From contig LGRX02034770.1 in NCBI GenBank assembly GCA_001247695.2, forward strand, positions 27,810-91,809: 64,000 bases of DNA, in the 5' to 3' direction. This DNA is from Cymbomonas tetramitiformis (lineage: Eukaryota; Chlorophyta; Pyramimonadophyceae; Pyramimonadales; Pyramimonadaceae). Position numbers and translations under genes: made by a program. The notes under the pieces were generated by a model, which was given only the letters and a program-made list of their open reading frames with translations, had not been told where the DNA came from and did no database searches. The stretch's first letter is position 1, and each line of letters opens with the position of its first letter. Positions 32,056 to 40,928 of this stretch are shown one piece after another.

Positions 32056-32421
32056 TTACGGTGGAGTGTCTACAATTTTCATAAAAATTTGTGCAGGTGT
32101 ATTGGCAGCAGTAGCTCTGTAACCGTACAACTCATTGTCTGTTACATTTATAGGAGGTGTATTTGTTGGACCTGTGACAATTGGCAACCCACCTATTCTA
32201 AATTTGCTTAGTTTGCCCGCCATGTTGAACTCTGCAATACCGGGGTCGCCGCTCTGACTTGCATCGAAATCTAAGGTAACTTCAGTTCCTAACAAATTGA
32301 AATTAGTTCTTGCTTGGGGTACAGCCCCATTTTTACCATCACGACCGATGGTCATTCCTCGACCAGCGAAATTATCTGCATTGACTTTTGATGCATTTAG
32401 TTCATTACCAAATGAGCTCAT
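32056..32421 (-). CDS. short fibre-like protein sharing the MSSFG N-terminus
   Basis: A 121-residue protein beginning MSSFGNEL. The N-terminal dozen residues resemble those of the proteins at 30,108 and 29,063; the rest differs (beta-prone, with IGGLPIVTGPTN). It may be a short spike on the same anchor. TATATATATA immediately precedes the ATG. The gene is intact. Confidence 0.5.
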   Translation of the reverse strand: MSSFGNELNASKVNADNFAGRGMTIGRDGKNGAVPQARTNFNLLGTEVTLDFDASQSGDPGIAEFNMAGKLSKFRIGGLPIVTGPTNTPPINVTDNELYGYRATAANTPAQIFMKIVDTPP

Positions 32422-32436
32422 TATATATATAATAGA

Positions 32437-32757
32437 TTATGAAAAAAACAGAGGAACCGGTTTCAACAACCGACTATTCAATGGATGTTCCATCGGGAAA
32501 TGGAACATTTCCATTTCTTTTGACACTTTTTGATTGTGCCCTAAAGTATAAGATTTGTATCCAGCCAGAGGATGAACGTTGCTAATCCTAAATGGTGGAT
32601 ATGTGATGTCATTGATTGTTTTACACGGGAGTTGTTGCATCATAACCGGTCTAAAACCTGACATTTGAAACATCGTCGCGGTATGAATCTGTTTGTCCAC
32701 GTTGGGTCCTACATCTTTTATCATGTTGTAACTGCTTAATCCTGGCTGTTGAGCCAT
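32437..32757 (-). CDS. unassigned 106-residue protein of the capsid cluster
   Basis: Begins MAQQPGLSSYN and is rich in Pro, Met and His (FHFPMEHPLNSR). It shows no transmembrane segment or known motif. Its place between the fibres and the major capsid protein, on the same strand and tightly spaced, suggests a virion component. The family was not recognised. Confidence 0.5.
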   Translation of the reverse strand: MAQQPGLSSYNMIKDVGPNVDKQIHTATMFQMSGFRPVMMQQLPCKTINDITYPPFRISNVHPLAGYKSYTLGHNQKVSKEMEMFHFPMEHPLNSRLLKPVPLFFS

Positions 32758-32780
32758 GTTTGTATACTATTAACCGCTTT

Positions 32781-34115
32781 TTAAAATACAGTTTCGATCA
32801 CACGGTTTTGACCGATACGAAGAACTGCGGTCGTTTCGCAAATAATCATGGTTTCGTTTGTTGTAAGTACCGTTTGTAGCGGGTCTACTGGTGATGCAAT
32901 AGAAGTTTGATAGTACATTGAACTTGATAATCCTCTGCTATCTAAACCAGTTAAATTTCTTACACCCATTTCTGAGGGAAGATTCAAACGTACCATAGGA
33001 ATGAACTGATTATTGAGCCAATCTTCATAACTGTTAATCTTACAACCCGATAGCATACCGTAGTTGTCCGCTTTAGAGATAGTCAGCAGATTGAATGCTG
33101 CAAGAGGGTCGACTCGATAGTTAGGCACAAACAAGTTGTTGATATTGAACTGTAGAGCACCCAATCCACCTGCTGAAAACTGAAAGTATGAGGGTAGGTA
33201 GGCTGTTCCACATGTATTTGCCAATTTGATAAGTCCTTTGTTTTTTTCTCTATAATCACTAGGCCTTTGCACAGCATATATGTTATTAATGCATTGTGAA
33301 CTCAAAGAGAACCTTGTCGATTTGGCCATACCACCAGCTCCTTCGAAAAATGTAAAATAATTGAGGTAAGGAATTTCCAAGAATCCATCACGCAATTTTG
33401 ATTCCACCGCTGCGTCGTAGACCCCTGAACTAAACGTGATCGTCTCAACGGTAAAGTAAAGTTTGTCCAATTTAAAATTGCCTTTCGATACTAATTCTTC
33501 TTGAGCTTTCGTGTCAATTTCAAAACCAGGTGTTTTTGTTTTTTGCCAACACCCGAGGACTTCTGGACCTGCAAGGTATAGCCTTATCTGGATCGGTGGG
33601 CAACAGCTGGTATCAATGTATGAAGGTTCAGCTTCACCCAAAAACGTTAGCCATTGATTCAAAATATATGGACGAGGTGTGCTGTAAAAGCCCTCGGCTA
33701 CAGAGATTTCTTGATTCTTAAGAACCCTTTGATAAGTCATTTCTTTGCTAAGAGTGGTTTTGATAGTATCAAGTACGCAACTGACCGTGTTGTAGGATTG
33801 AAAACCAGTGGTCAACTGCTGCCCTCCGGCGAATATTTCCATTCTTTGAATCAGTTTCTCGATGCCATTGGGGAGCGTCGTATGTAATTCATCAGCAACA
33901 TCTCCGTCGTTTTGAAATGCTAAAGGCGTTGTACATGAACCTAAACAATGCATGGCTAAACTCTTCATGTTTACAATTGAATTAACGGGTAAATTTAGTG
34001 TAATAGTACTATACCTTGATGCTTCGGTAAGATTAGTAGTCTCTAATCTGAAGTAATTAGTTGAATATGAATTCATTTTCGATAAGCCGTAAGCAAGACT
34101 CATTGGCAGACTCAT
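32781..34115 (-). CDS. major capsid protein (double jelly-roll, polinton-like virus type)
   Basis: A 444-residue protein. The N-terminal part holds a typical first-jelly-roll pattern (SIVNMKSLAMHCLG, then EKLIQRMEIFAGGQQL), and the second half has LPSYFQFSAGGLGALQFN and NYGMLSGCKINSYEDWL. Length and order fit polinton-like virus major capsid proteins, which form the pseudo-hexameric shell. It is followed upstream on the same strand by the penton-type protein, the usual pairing. TATATATATACAAAA precedes the ATG at 34,115. The gene is intact. The identification is by pattern and context; a structural prediction would settle it. Confidence 0.8.
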   Translation of the reverse strand: MSLPMSLAYGLSKMNSYSTNYFRLETTNLTEASRYSTITLNLPVNSIVNMKSLAMHCLGSCTTPLAFQNDGDVADELHTTLPNGIEKLIQRMEIFAGGQQLTTGFQSYNTVSCVLDTIKTTLSKEMTYQRVLKNQEISVAEGFYSTPRPYILNQWLTFLGEAEPSYIDTSCCPPIQIRLYLAGPEVLGCWQKTKTPGFEIDTKAQEELVSKGNFKLDKLYFTVETITFSSGVYDAAVESKLRDGFLEIPYLNYFTFFEGAGGMAKSTRFSLSSQCINNIYAVQRPSDYREKNKGLIKLANTCGTAYLPSYFQFSAGGLGALQFNINNLFVPNYRVDPLAAFNLLTISKADNYGMLSGCKINSYEDWLNNQFIPMVRLNLPSEMGVRNLTGLDSRGLSSSMYYQTSIASPVDPLQTVLTTNETMIICETTAVLRIGQNRVIETVF

Positions 34116-34141
34116 TTTTGTATATATATTATAAAGATATA

Positions 34142-35155
34142 TTATAAAATATCTGAGAGACCAGCAGGTGCCAATTCTTCAACTTTAATACTTAAAGAAT
34201 AATTGATAGAACCGTCTGACGCTTGAGTCGGAGATGCCAATGTGATTAATCTTGCTTTGGAATCTGTAAGTGTGATTCTAAATGAAGTAAATTGAGACCC
34301 AGACACTTCAATAACAAAGTTGTCGTTTGGGTCTATATATCGTATGAAGTCTGTCGTTGTGTCACTAGGCAATAGTATTTTCGCCCAGATATCAGAACTA
34401 ATCATTTCATTACTATTGGTGAAGGTAGAAAGATTGGTTGATTCAATATTGTGTGTTGGTAACGATGTTATCCTAAGGTACAATGCATCGTTGGTTTGAA
34501 TGTTGCAAGGGTATATTGAATCTCTTTGTTCAGGTGATGAATTATTTGAATCAAACAAGTCTAAGAGGTCAGACACTTTACTCATACCTGCCGTACTACG
34601 GTTAACACGGCCACCGAGTACTTGGTCGGAATCGTTGTATTTGCCTGCTCTGGAAACTGAGGTATTTAAGGCAATGTCTAAAGGAGACCCAGGTATTGCG
34701 TTGAAATCACCGCTAACGCTAAATGCTACGAGTTTGATAGTGGGCTGAGCTGGTGTTAATGTTATACGAAATTTGTTTTCGAAATTTTGAACATTTCCGC
34801 TTCCGCCATCGTAAGTGACGGTTACTGAATTGATGATTGTTGTGGCACCGATGGCCTTCATTAATTCAGTCTCTAACAAAGATGTAATTTGACTTAATTC
34901 TGTATAATTTGCATAACGTATTTGCACTTCCGTTAAAGTTTCATCTTCCGTATCACCCACATAGAAGATGCCATTGGTCTCGTTGATACTATACCATGTC
35001 TTTGCACATGAGAAAGTATTCAAAGTTAATCTCAATTTTGTTTGTGCTCTGTAATTTATCAGTTGAGTGGGTATGTTCATTTGCAAAACACGTGCGTCTC
35101 CATTGCTATTGTCTTCGGAAGACAAGAATAGTGTTCTTGTGCTAATTACGCTCAT
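34142..35155 (-). CDS. minor capsid (penton-like) protein
   Basis: A 337-residue protein beginning MSVISTRTLFLSSEDNSNGD. The early TLFLSSEDN, then INYRAQTKLRLTLNTFSC, is the usual opening of penton proteins in polinton-like viruses; the rest is beta-rich with a C-terminal NYSLSIKVEELAP. It would form the single jelly-roll pentamers at capsid vertices. The start overlaps the end of the small gene at 35,142, indicating coupled expression. The gene is intact. Confidence 0.75.
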   Translation of the reverse strand: MSVISTRTLFLSSEDNSNGDARVLQMNIPTQLINYRAQTKLRLTLNTFSCAKTWYSINETNGIFYVGDTEDETLTEVQIRYANYTELSQITSLLETELMKAIGATTIINSVTVTYDGGSGNVQNFENKFRITLTPAQPTIKLVAFSVSGDFNAIPGSPLDIALNTSVSRAGKYNDSDQVLGGRVNRSTAGMSKVSDLLDLFDSNNSSPEQRDSIYPCNIQTNDALYLRITSLPTHNIESTNLSTFTNSNEMISSDIWAKILLPSDTTTDFIRYIDPNDNFVIEVSGSQFTSFRITLTDSKARLITLASPTQASDGSINYSLSIKVEELAPAGLSDIL

Positions 35156-35354
35156 CTATATTAATATAACAATTATCTTTTATAGAATCAACAGTATCCC
35201 GCTCTAAAGGAATTGGTTCTTCAATGTTTCCAGTACAAAGGTCATCGTAAAATTCTGGACGTTTGATATAATCATCTACAAGCAATTCTACATGAGCTTC
35301 TTTAATATCGGGGTATTGAAGGTTGGCTAAGCGTATCAATTCTTGACGGTCCAT
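35142..35354 (-). CDS. small acidic protein of the capsid cluster
   Basis: 70 residues, acidic (LVDDYIKRPEFYDDL, then IEEPIPLERD). It overlaps the penton start by 14 bases. It is separated from the lipase-like gene by palindrome copy B. The family was not recognised. Confidence 0.5.
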   Translation of the reverse strand: MDRQELIRLANLQYPDIKEAHVELLVDDYIKRPEFYDDLCTGNIEEPIPLERDTVDSIKDNCYINIDERN

Positions 35355-35368
35355 CTTATTATCATATA

Positions 35369-35453
35369 AATCAAAAAAGGTGGCAGATTAGGTCATATTC
35401 CCATTATCTTATACATAACCATAATATGACCTAATCTGCCACCTTTTTTGATT
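35369..35453 (-). terminator. viral palindrome, copy B, overlapping the lipase gene end
   Basis: 85 bp with arms of about 29 bp (AATCAAAAAAGGTGGCAGAT and its inverse). The stop codon of the lipase-like gene (35,431-35,433, TAG) and its last residues (KKVAD) are encoded by one arm. In the sense of the upstream gene the loop reads TATGGTTATGTATAAG, the same as copy C in the sense of its own upstream gene. Confidence 0.65.
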
Positions 35454-36780
35454 CTTCAAACAACTCCTTGTCTTGGTCAGCACGACCCGTGGCTTGACGT
35501 ATCATCTCCGTGATTGGGTCATAGACCGGCACTTCCGTTAACGGTTTTTGTTCTATAGGATTCAGTCCCAATTTTCCACGTATATAATTCTTCTCACCTA
35601 AGCTTTCTTTGACACCCATAACATTCATGAAATCTGTGAAATTCACATTGGGAGTTTCTGATAGTAAGATTGGTTCTAATAAACCTTGAGTGGTCCTAAA
35701 GATACGTTCGTCGTTGGTGTCAGTCGGTGTGTAATATCCAAGGTACCCTCCCACAGCCGAACCTGTCATGGCGTTGGCAAAGCCGTAACGAGACCTCGCT
35801 GTACTAACCCGCGTAGACTCCGGTGCATCTGAGTACATCTGTTCCACGCTATGTAATTTTGTCAAATCGTTTTCCGTACCTACCTTTGGATTGACGTGCA
35901 CGATATCGTAATTGCTTTTAGCATGTGGTTTCAACCGGGCTGGTAATGACACTAAATCGCCTTCTGTTGAGTACAACACCTGCTTTTCCGTAGGAGTGTT
36001 CATCGGTTCTTGCATAGGATTGATTGCTGGGTTGAAATGATGCCCTTCTACGTTGTTAACTTCGGCTATATAATTGCTTTGACCACCTCCATTAGAGTGA
36101 CCAGTCACAGATAACTTATACCCACCGTATTTACTTTTGACATCGTCAAATCGTTGTTGTGCTTCTTGATATCTTGATGTACTACGTTGTTGTTTCATCA
36201 ATGTCAAAAGATTTACATACCAATCTTCTACATTTTGTCCACGTGAGATATCCTGGGCAAGAGTGTTCAGACTTCCAAATTCTGCATCAGAGCCTCGATA
36301 TGCAATAATAACGTCTTGGCTTTTAGGATTGACCAACGTTGTAGAGTTTCTACCCGACGAACTTCGGTCTACGTAATAACCCGGAAGTCCTTTCATAATA
36401 CTTTTCAACCTACCTCGGTCACCATAACTATAAGCATAAGAGACATCTGATGCCCGTGCATATCTTGTTTGTGTAGGATTGTCCCTAGACGTGATATTAG
36501 CACCAAAGACTTTGTTCAGGGCGGTTCTTGGAACTTTTACGGCGTCTTGACTTAAGGCATTTAGCAATTTTGAGGTGTCTCTTTGTGCATACCTGTCAAC
36601 ATCGTCATGTTTTATAATTGGTTTACTCTTGACTGTGACCATATATTTGAAAGGTGCATTACTATTGCCAAAGGCACTACGATATGATGATTGTGTATCA
36701 TTACTACTAAACAATGATGAACTGCTCGATGGCCTACAATAAACGTTCGATTGATAGCTTTGATTACAAGGAACTTGCAT
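35431..36780 (-). CDS. lipase-like alpha/beta hydrolase of the virus
   Basis: A 449-residue protein. The nucleophile motif GHSNG is at residues 227-231 with Ser229 as the likely catalytic residue; it is preceded by a lipase class 3-like IIAYRGSD at 158-165. Asp275 (STEGDLVS) and a His near 310 (KLHSVEQM) can complete the triad. The N-terminal 100 residues are Ser-rich and unassigned. Lipase-like genes occur in polinton-like viruses, where a role in membrane penetration or exit has been proposed. The start follows TTAATAGTA. The C-terminal five residues and stop lie in palindrome B. Confidence 0.7.
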   Translation of the reverse strand: MQVPCNQSYQSNVYCRPSSSSSLFSSNDTQSSYRSAFGNSNAPFKYMVTVKSKPIIKHDDVDRYAQRDTSKLLNALSQDAVKVPRTALNKVFGANITSRDNPTQTRYARASDVSYAYSYGDRGRLKSIMKGLPGYYVDRSSSGRNSTTLVNPKSQDVIIAYRGSDAEFGSLNTLAQDISRGQNVEDWYVNLLTLMKQQRSTSRYQEAQQRFDDVKSKYGGYKLSVTGHSNGGGQSNYIAEVNNVEGHHFNPAINPMQEPMNTPTEKQVLYSTEGDLVSLPARLKPHAKSNYDIVHVNPKVGTENDLTKLHSVEQMYSDAPESTRVSTARSRYGFANAMTGSAVGGYLGYYTPTDTNDERIFRTTQGLLEPILLSETPNVNFTDFMNVMGVKESLGEKNYIRGKLGLNPIEQKPLTEVPVYDPITEMIRQATGRADQDKELFEESKKVAD

Positions 36781-36821
36781 TACTATTAAGGAGTTTTTGA
36801 TTTGAGAGTTAGATTTGGGAG

Positions 36822-37391
36822 TTAGAGTTTGGGAGTTAAAGGTGATGAAGGTGGCACTTGACTTCGAGTTGTTGCCCTTGTGGATGCTTGTGTGCCAAAT
36901 ATTCTCGGCGATGATATTTCTCTTACCTGCATCGTGTCTCGAAGTTCGGCACGAAGATTTCGAAGAGGACCAACGTTCCTTGACGGTCCAGCTTCAGGAG
37001 TGTCTGGTGGTAGTTGTTTGGCTGCTTGTGCGAGAATGGCGTTTCGTTCTTGAGCGTCTTCCTCAATACGCCTTAACGCTCGATTATTGATTTGGTCTTG
37101 TGTCATTGTCAGCATTGGATTTAACATTGTCATCATAGAATTGGGTATGGTTGTATCAATATCACTGCTATAGTCCTGAATATCTCTCACTAATGCATTG
37201 GAATTTATCCCTGAATCTCTTAGAGTGTTATAGAATACCGCACTGTTTTGACTCGGCATCGTTATTACGTAGTTGCTTTTAGCGAGTTTACTATATCCTC
37301 GGAACAGAGTGTCGGAACTTGAGCCGTTGGCAATTCCCATCATTTTCATACAATTGCGTCTTCCGACCTCATCGGTCAATATTGTTCTCAT
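36822..37391 (-). CDS. unassigned 189-residue viral protein
   Basis: Begins MRTILTDEVGRRNCM. The first half looks globular and helical; the middle is Met-rich (NSMMTMLNPMLTMTQDQ); the last 60 residues are Pro/Ser/Thr-rich and probably disordered. There is no transmembrane segment. AATATATA precedes the ATG. It lies between the integrase and the lipase-like gene. The function is unknown. Confidence 0.5.
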   Translation of the reverse strand: MRTILTDEVGRRNCMKMMGIANGSSSDTLFRGYSKLAKSNYVITMPSQNSAVFYNTLRDSGINSNALVRDIQDYSSDIDTTIPNSMMTMLNPMLTMTQDQINNRALRRIEEDAQERNAILAQAAKQLPPDTPEAGPSRNVGPLRNLRAELRDTMQVREISSPRIFGTQASTRATTRSQVPPSSPLTPKL

Positions 37392-37397
37392 TATATA

Positions 37398-38711
37398 TTA
37401 ACGGTTTCTTTTTTTCAACAACTTGATTTCCGGGTCTGGAATATCAACAAACTCATTCTCTTCAGACTTCTCATAGAATATCAATTGATATTTACGCTTG
37501 CTTTTCCCAGACCGATTGAGCTTGAGGTAACCTTTCAATGTCTTTTGATAATTAGGGGATTTCTTGTCGCTGATAAACACATTGACCTCGTAGTTGTCGT
37601 AGTTTCTAGATGTCTTGGAAGCGGTATTTCCTTCTATACCCTCTTTCTTCAACGCACGCTCAGATTTTGCAGCCTGTTTACTTTCACTATCAGTCTTACT
37701 ACCTCGGGTCTCTTTGGATGGTTTGGAAACAGGTCCTTGAACCTCTTTCAGTTCTCGCGGCTTGTATTGTCGGCTTAAGGTATCACCGTCGCCGTCCTCT
37801 ATCACGAAAGACAAACCCTTTCTACTTCGGACTTTGTATATTTCGGTACTCCATGTGCGGCTTTCCTTATCAAATGTCTTTTTAGTAACGCGAAGGCGTA
37901 CCTTGTCGCCTGGTTTAATGTCTAACTTTTGTAAGAGTTTGGCAGTTTGATTGCGTTTCAACAAGACACTTCTAATAACACGATTCTTATTCATGTCATC
38001 AGGAGGGGTATCATTGATATTACCTTGGTTTACCGTTTCATTATAGTTCTCGACGATAGAGTCCAAATATTCAACCCAATTATTTTTACCGGTTCTCGCC
38101 TCGTTAAAATTAAATCTTCGTTTCAAAGTTTTGTTAAATCTTTCAATTTTACCTTGCCGCGTGTGGTCCTCTTTTTGAGACGTGTAATGTTTGATTCCCT
38201 TCTCTTTCAACAATGCTTGCACGGGTTTGTTCGTGAACTCGCTGCCTAAGTCTGTACTAAGAGTGTCCATTTTGGTTTCGCTTACCAATCGTTTCATGGC
38301 AGGAACGATGCCCTCCACATCCTCTTGTCTTTTATTGTTCTTATCTCTGACGGTTTTGGATTTCAAAGCGATTGCATACGCTTTGTTAGTATTAACGTTA
38401 ACCGCAGTCAGAAGAACGGCATATCCTTTGTTCACCGACTTATCTTTCGGTATAAAAGCCAAATCGGCTTGTATAGAGACCTTATTGACCGGCCCATACG
38501 TCGGGAAGTAATCCTTACGATTTACCCTTTTAGGCTGTGATAAAACTTGTGATGTCTCAGTCTTGGAAATAGCAGCCTTGACCTGAGATTCTGTGACCTT
38601 GTAACCTTGTGCTTTAAGCTTCTTGGTAAATGCATTGGCACTGGATTGACCAAACTTTGGGTCTAAAAATAACTCTTGAAGTCTACTCTCAGATATTGGT
38701 TTACTTGTCAT
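37398..38711 (-). CDS. retroviral-type (DDE) integrase of the virus
   Basis: 437 residues from the ATG at 38,711, chosen because it sits in the short AT-rich divergent promoter and the upstream extension to 38,777 would cross it. The catalytic triad is visible: Asp83 (IQADLAF), Asp154 (LSTDLGSEF) and Glu190 (RQGKIERFNKTLK), with 35 residues between the second Asp and the Glu. An SH3/chromo-like segment follows (GDKVRLR...YKPRELKEV), then a basic Lys/Ser-rich tail. This family integrates polintons and mavirus-type virophages. It supports integration as the route into the host genome. The frame is intact. Confidence 0.85.
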   Translation of the reverse strand: MTSKPISESRLQELFLDPKFGQSSANAFTKKLKAQGYKVTESQVKAAISKTETSQVLSQPKRVNRKDYFPTYGPVNKVSIQADLAFIPKDKSVNKGYAVLLTAVNVNTNKAYAIALKSKTVRDKNNKRQEDVEGIVPAMKRLVSETKMDTLSTDLGSEFTNKPVQALLKEKGIKHYTSQKEDHTRQGKIERFNKTLKRRFNFNEARTGKNNWVEYLDSIVENYNETVNQGNINDTPPDDMNKNRVIRSVLLKRNQTAKLLQKLDIKPGDKVRLRVTKKTFDKESRTWSTEIYKVRSRKGLSFVIEDGDGDTLSRQYKPRELKEVQGPVSKPSKETRGSKTDSESKQAAKSERALKKEGIEGNTASKTSRNYDNYEVNVFISDKKSPNYQKTLKGYLKLNRSGKSKRKYQLIFYEKSEENEFVDIPDPEIKLLKKRNR

Positions 38712-38741
38712 ACTATATAATAGTGTTACATATAGTATACG
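38712..38741. promoter_or_regulatory. divergent promoter between integrase and DUF5754-like gene
   Basis: Only 30 bases separate the two start codons: ACTATATAATAGTG and ACATATAGTATACG. Both halves carry a TATA-like element very close to the ATG. Confidence 0.5.
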
Positions 38742-39020
38742 ATGACTTATCAAATCAAAGCTTACACAAAAAGTCAAGCACGGAAACTCGGTGTGAAGAT
38801 TAGCCCATCAAATAATCATAGCAAAAAGATTGATGTTTTCAAGGATGGTAAACTGGTCGCTCAAGTGGGTCAGCGTGGTGCTTCTGATTATCCAACATAC
38901 ATGGCCACTAAGGGTAAAGAGTATGCCGATGAAAGACGTCGGCTGTACAAAATCAGACACAAGAAAGACCGGAATGCCGTCGGTAGCAATGGTTATTACA
39001 CAGATAGATTGTTGTGGTGA
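38742..39020 (+). CDS. small basic DUF5754-like viral protein
   Basis: 92 residues. The pattern KISPSNNHSKKIDVFKDGK, then GASDYPTYMATKGKEYAD, then RRRLYKIRHKKDRN, ending NGYYTDRLLW, matches a small protein family recurrent in nucleocytoplasmic large DNA viruses and polinton-like viruses (DUF5754, assigned from memory). Its role is unknown; the charge suggests nucleic acid binding. Palindrome C follows its stop by a few bases. The gene is intact. Confidence 0.7.
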   Translation: MTYQIKAYTKSQARKLGVKISPSNNHSKKIDVFKDGKLVAQVGQRGASDYPTYMATKGKEYADERRRLYKIRHKKDRNAVGSNGYYTDRLLW

Positions 39021-39026
39021 CCTATA

Positions 39027-39112
39027 AATCAAAAAAGGTGGCAGATTAGGTCATATTATGGTTATGTATAAGATAATGGGAATATGGCCTAATCTGCCAC
39101 CTTTTCTGATTT
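39027..39112 (+). terminator. viral palindrome, copy C
   Basis: Arms as in copy B, but the loop is the reverse complement of copy B on the same strand. It follows a plus-strand gene, whereas B follows a minus-strand gene, so both have the same polarity relative to transcription. Confidence 0.65.
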
Positions 39113-39147
39113 TGCCCTATTATCATTTCTTTTCTCAACCTACCTTA

Positions 39148-39860
39148 ATGGCGACCCAGATATTCAATGCAGATTGTTTTGACATCTTACCGAACATCGA
39201 CGCACACTCTGTTGACTTAGCTATCTTAGATTTACCTTACAATCAAACTGCATGCAAGTTCGATAAGCAGATAATTGATTTGGATACGTTATGGACGCAG
39301 CTGAAACGGGTCGGTAAGCCACGCACTGCATATGTATTCTTCTGCACGACTCGGTTCGGACATAAGTTAATATCCAGCAACGAGAAGATGTTTAGATATG
39401 ATATTTTGTGGCAGAAAACGGTCAGTTCTGGATTTTATCATTGCAATCAGATGCCACTACGCAGTCATGAGATGCTGTATGTATTCTATGATAAGTTACC
39501 GACCTACAATCCACAGATGACTGACGGTAAACCGTACACACGTGTGCCGGGTAGACGCACTGAATTATATACCGGAAACAGTCCGAGAATTAATACAACA
39601 TCTGATGGTAAACGATTTCCGAAGTCTGTGATAACTATTGCGAACGGTAATCACAAAAGCAAACACCCGACGGCGAAGCCTTACAGTACGATATATTGGA
39701 ATGGATTGTTAAAACTTATTCCAATGAGAATGATAAAGTGTTAGACCCATTCATGGGTATCGGTACGGTGGGTAAAGTGTGCCATAATGATAATCGCAGA
39801 TTTATTGGTGTTGAAAGAAGTAATGAATATTATGTTGAAGCTGAGCAGATGTTGCTATAA
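39148..39860 (+). pseudogene. N4/N6 DNA methyltransferase, frameshifted
   Basis: It begins at the ATG at 39,148 (MATQIFNADCFDILP). The catalytic motif DLPY is at residues 28-31. The frame then runs to a stop at 39,744, but the expected AdoMet-binding end (LDPFMGIGTVG) is found in another frame and continues to TAA at 39,860 (EAEQMLL). A frameshift at about 39,680-39,695 therefore separates motif IV from motif I. The order (catalytic motif first, FxGxG last) is that of a beta-type enzyme. Unless the frameshift is bypassed, the enzyme is inactive. No partner restriction nuclease is seen. Confidence 0.75.
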
Positions 39861-40215
39861 TGATATGTTAAGTGTTTGTTATCACTGTTGTATTATGACT
39901 GTATGCTTGTGGTTATCACTTGCTTATATAACAAGCATTATATCACTGTATGCTTGTTGTTATCACAGCTGAATTGGTATTGCTGATAATATGCTCGGGT
40001 GCTCGGTTCGGGTGTTCACTACAAGTATGCTCGGGTGCTCGGTTCGGATGTTCACTACAAGTATGCTCGGGTGCTCATATGTTCACTGCAGGGCTAACAA
40101 ACAGTTTCACTGACAGATATAAAACATAGTTAAAAGCGAAAAAAGTTGATACAAAAGTTATAGCCTCTTGGGCTCATCCCATATAGGGGTCACTGTACGG
40201 ATTGAGACTTGGTGC
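39861..40215. repeat. non-coding stretch with 37-bp tandem repeats
   Basis: From about 39,990 to 40,090 the unit ATGCTCGGGTGCTCGGTTCG (first 20 bases) plus GTGTTCACTACAAGT occurs about two and a half times. It marks the left side of the compositionally different two-gene insert. No gene is seen. Confidence 0.7.
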
Positions 40216-40856
40216 TCACGGATGAAACTCAGCGGCAAAGTCATCAGCACCAAACAAGAAATCATAGAAATAATACATAAACACTCCGACACCTGCTGCC
40301 ACTTGAACTCCGAAAGCCTTAAATACAACGGATTGGTTCTCCGTTATGGTTGTCATCACGTGGTTCAGTGCCTTGCAAAGTTCCGAATTCGCCCCGGTGG
40401 TGTAGTTCTTCAGGTTGCGGTCTCCGCAGCTGAACGCATCATAGACTTCGCCGGTGGCAAACCAGAAACCGTACATAAGGACGGTTACCACAACGGTGAA
40501 TGCGAAAGCCTTAACAAGGTTAGGCTGCTTACGTATCCACCGTTTGAAGACGGCCAAGAAGCTCTCCTTCGCGGGCGGGGACTGTGAGAACGCAAGAGCA
40601 CGCTCGTAGGCGTTCTCGCCGCGAAAAGCATACGCATTCTTCAACCGGGACTTCTCCTTGTAACCGGCCTGGTCAGCTTCAGCCCAGTGGTCGGAGTCCC
40701 AAACCCCGCCACCGGTGCCTCGGATGCCATAGAAGTGAAGCTGTTTAGGGGCCACTGCACACCCACGAGTTGTTAGAGAAACATTGAAGCACAAAATAGA
40801 GGGCGACATGCGGGCAACATGCGGGCAACATGCGGGCGACATGCGGGCGACATACT
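40216..40856 (-). CDS. gene B: small membrane protein with split start codon (inferred intron 40,755-40,855)
   Basis: The long frame has no convincing ATG near the conserved-looking part. A donor (CAA|GTATGT at 40,855) and an acceptor (TGTGCAG|TGG ending at 40,755), with a CTAAC branch-like site, define a 101-bp intron whose removal creates A|TGGCCCCTAAACAG, a start codon split by the intron. The protein is then 179 residues (MAPKQLHFYGIRG...). It has hydrophobic segments at about 82-102 (VKAFAFTVVVTVLMYGFWFA) and 146-166 and a charged N-terminus. Introns of 35 and 101 bp and a higher GC content set it apart from the virus. The family was not recognised. Confidence 0.5.
40808..40856. repeat. 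11-bp tandem repeat GCGGGCGACAT inside the inferred intron
   Basis: About four units (GCGGGCAACAT or GCGGGCGACAT) lie side by side at the 5' end of the inferred intron of gene B. Confidence 0.7.
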
Positions 40857-40890
40857 TGTAAAAGTAAAAAGGTAAAGAAAAGTGGAAAGC

Positions 40891-40925
40891 CTGCACAAAG
40901 CACAATAAAACACGTCAGTGCTTAC
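40891..40925 (-). other. possible 35-bp intron between genes A and B
   Basis: GTAAGCACTG begins directly after the gene A stop region and the stretch ends CTTTGTGCAG. Both ends fit splice consensus. It would lie in the 5' leader of gene B or the 3' UTR of gene A. Confidence 0.35.
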
Positions 40926-40928
40926 CGC

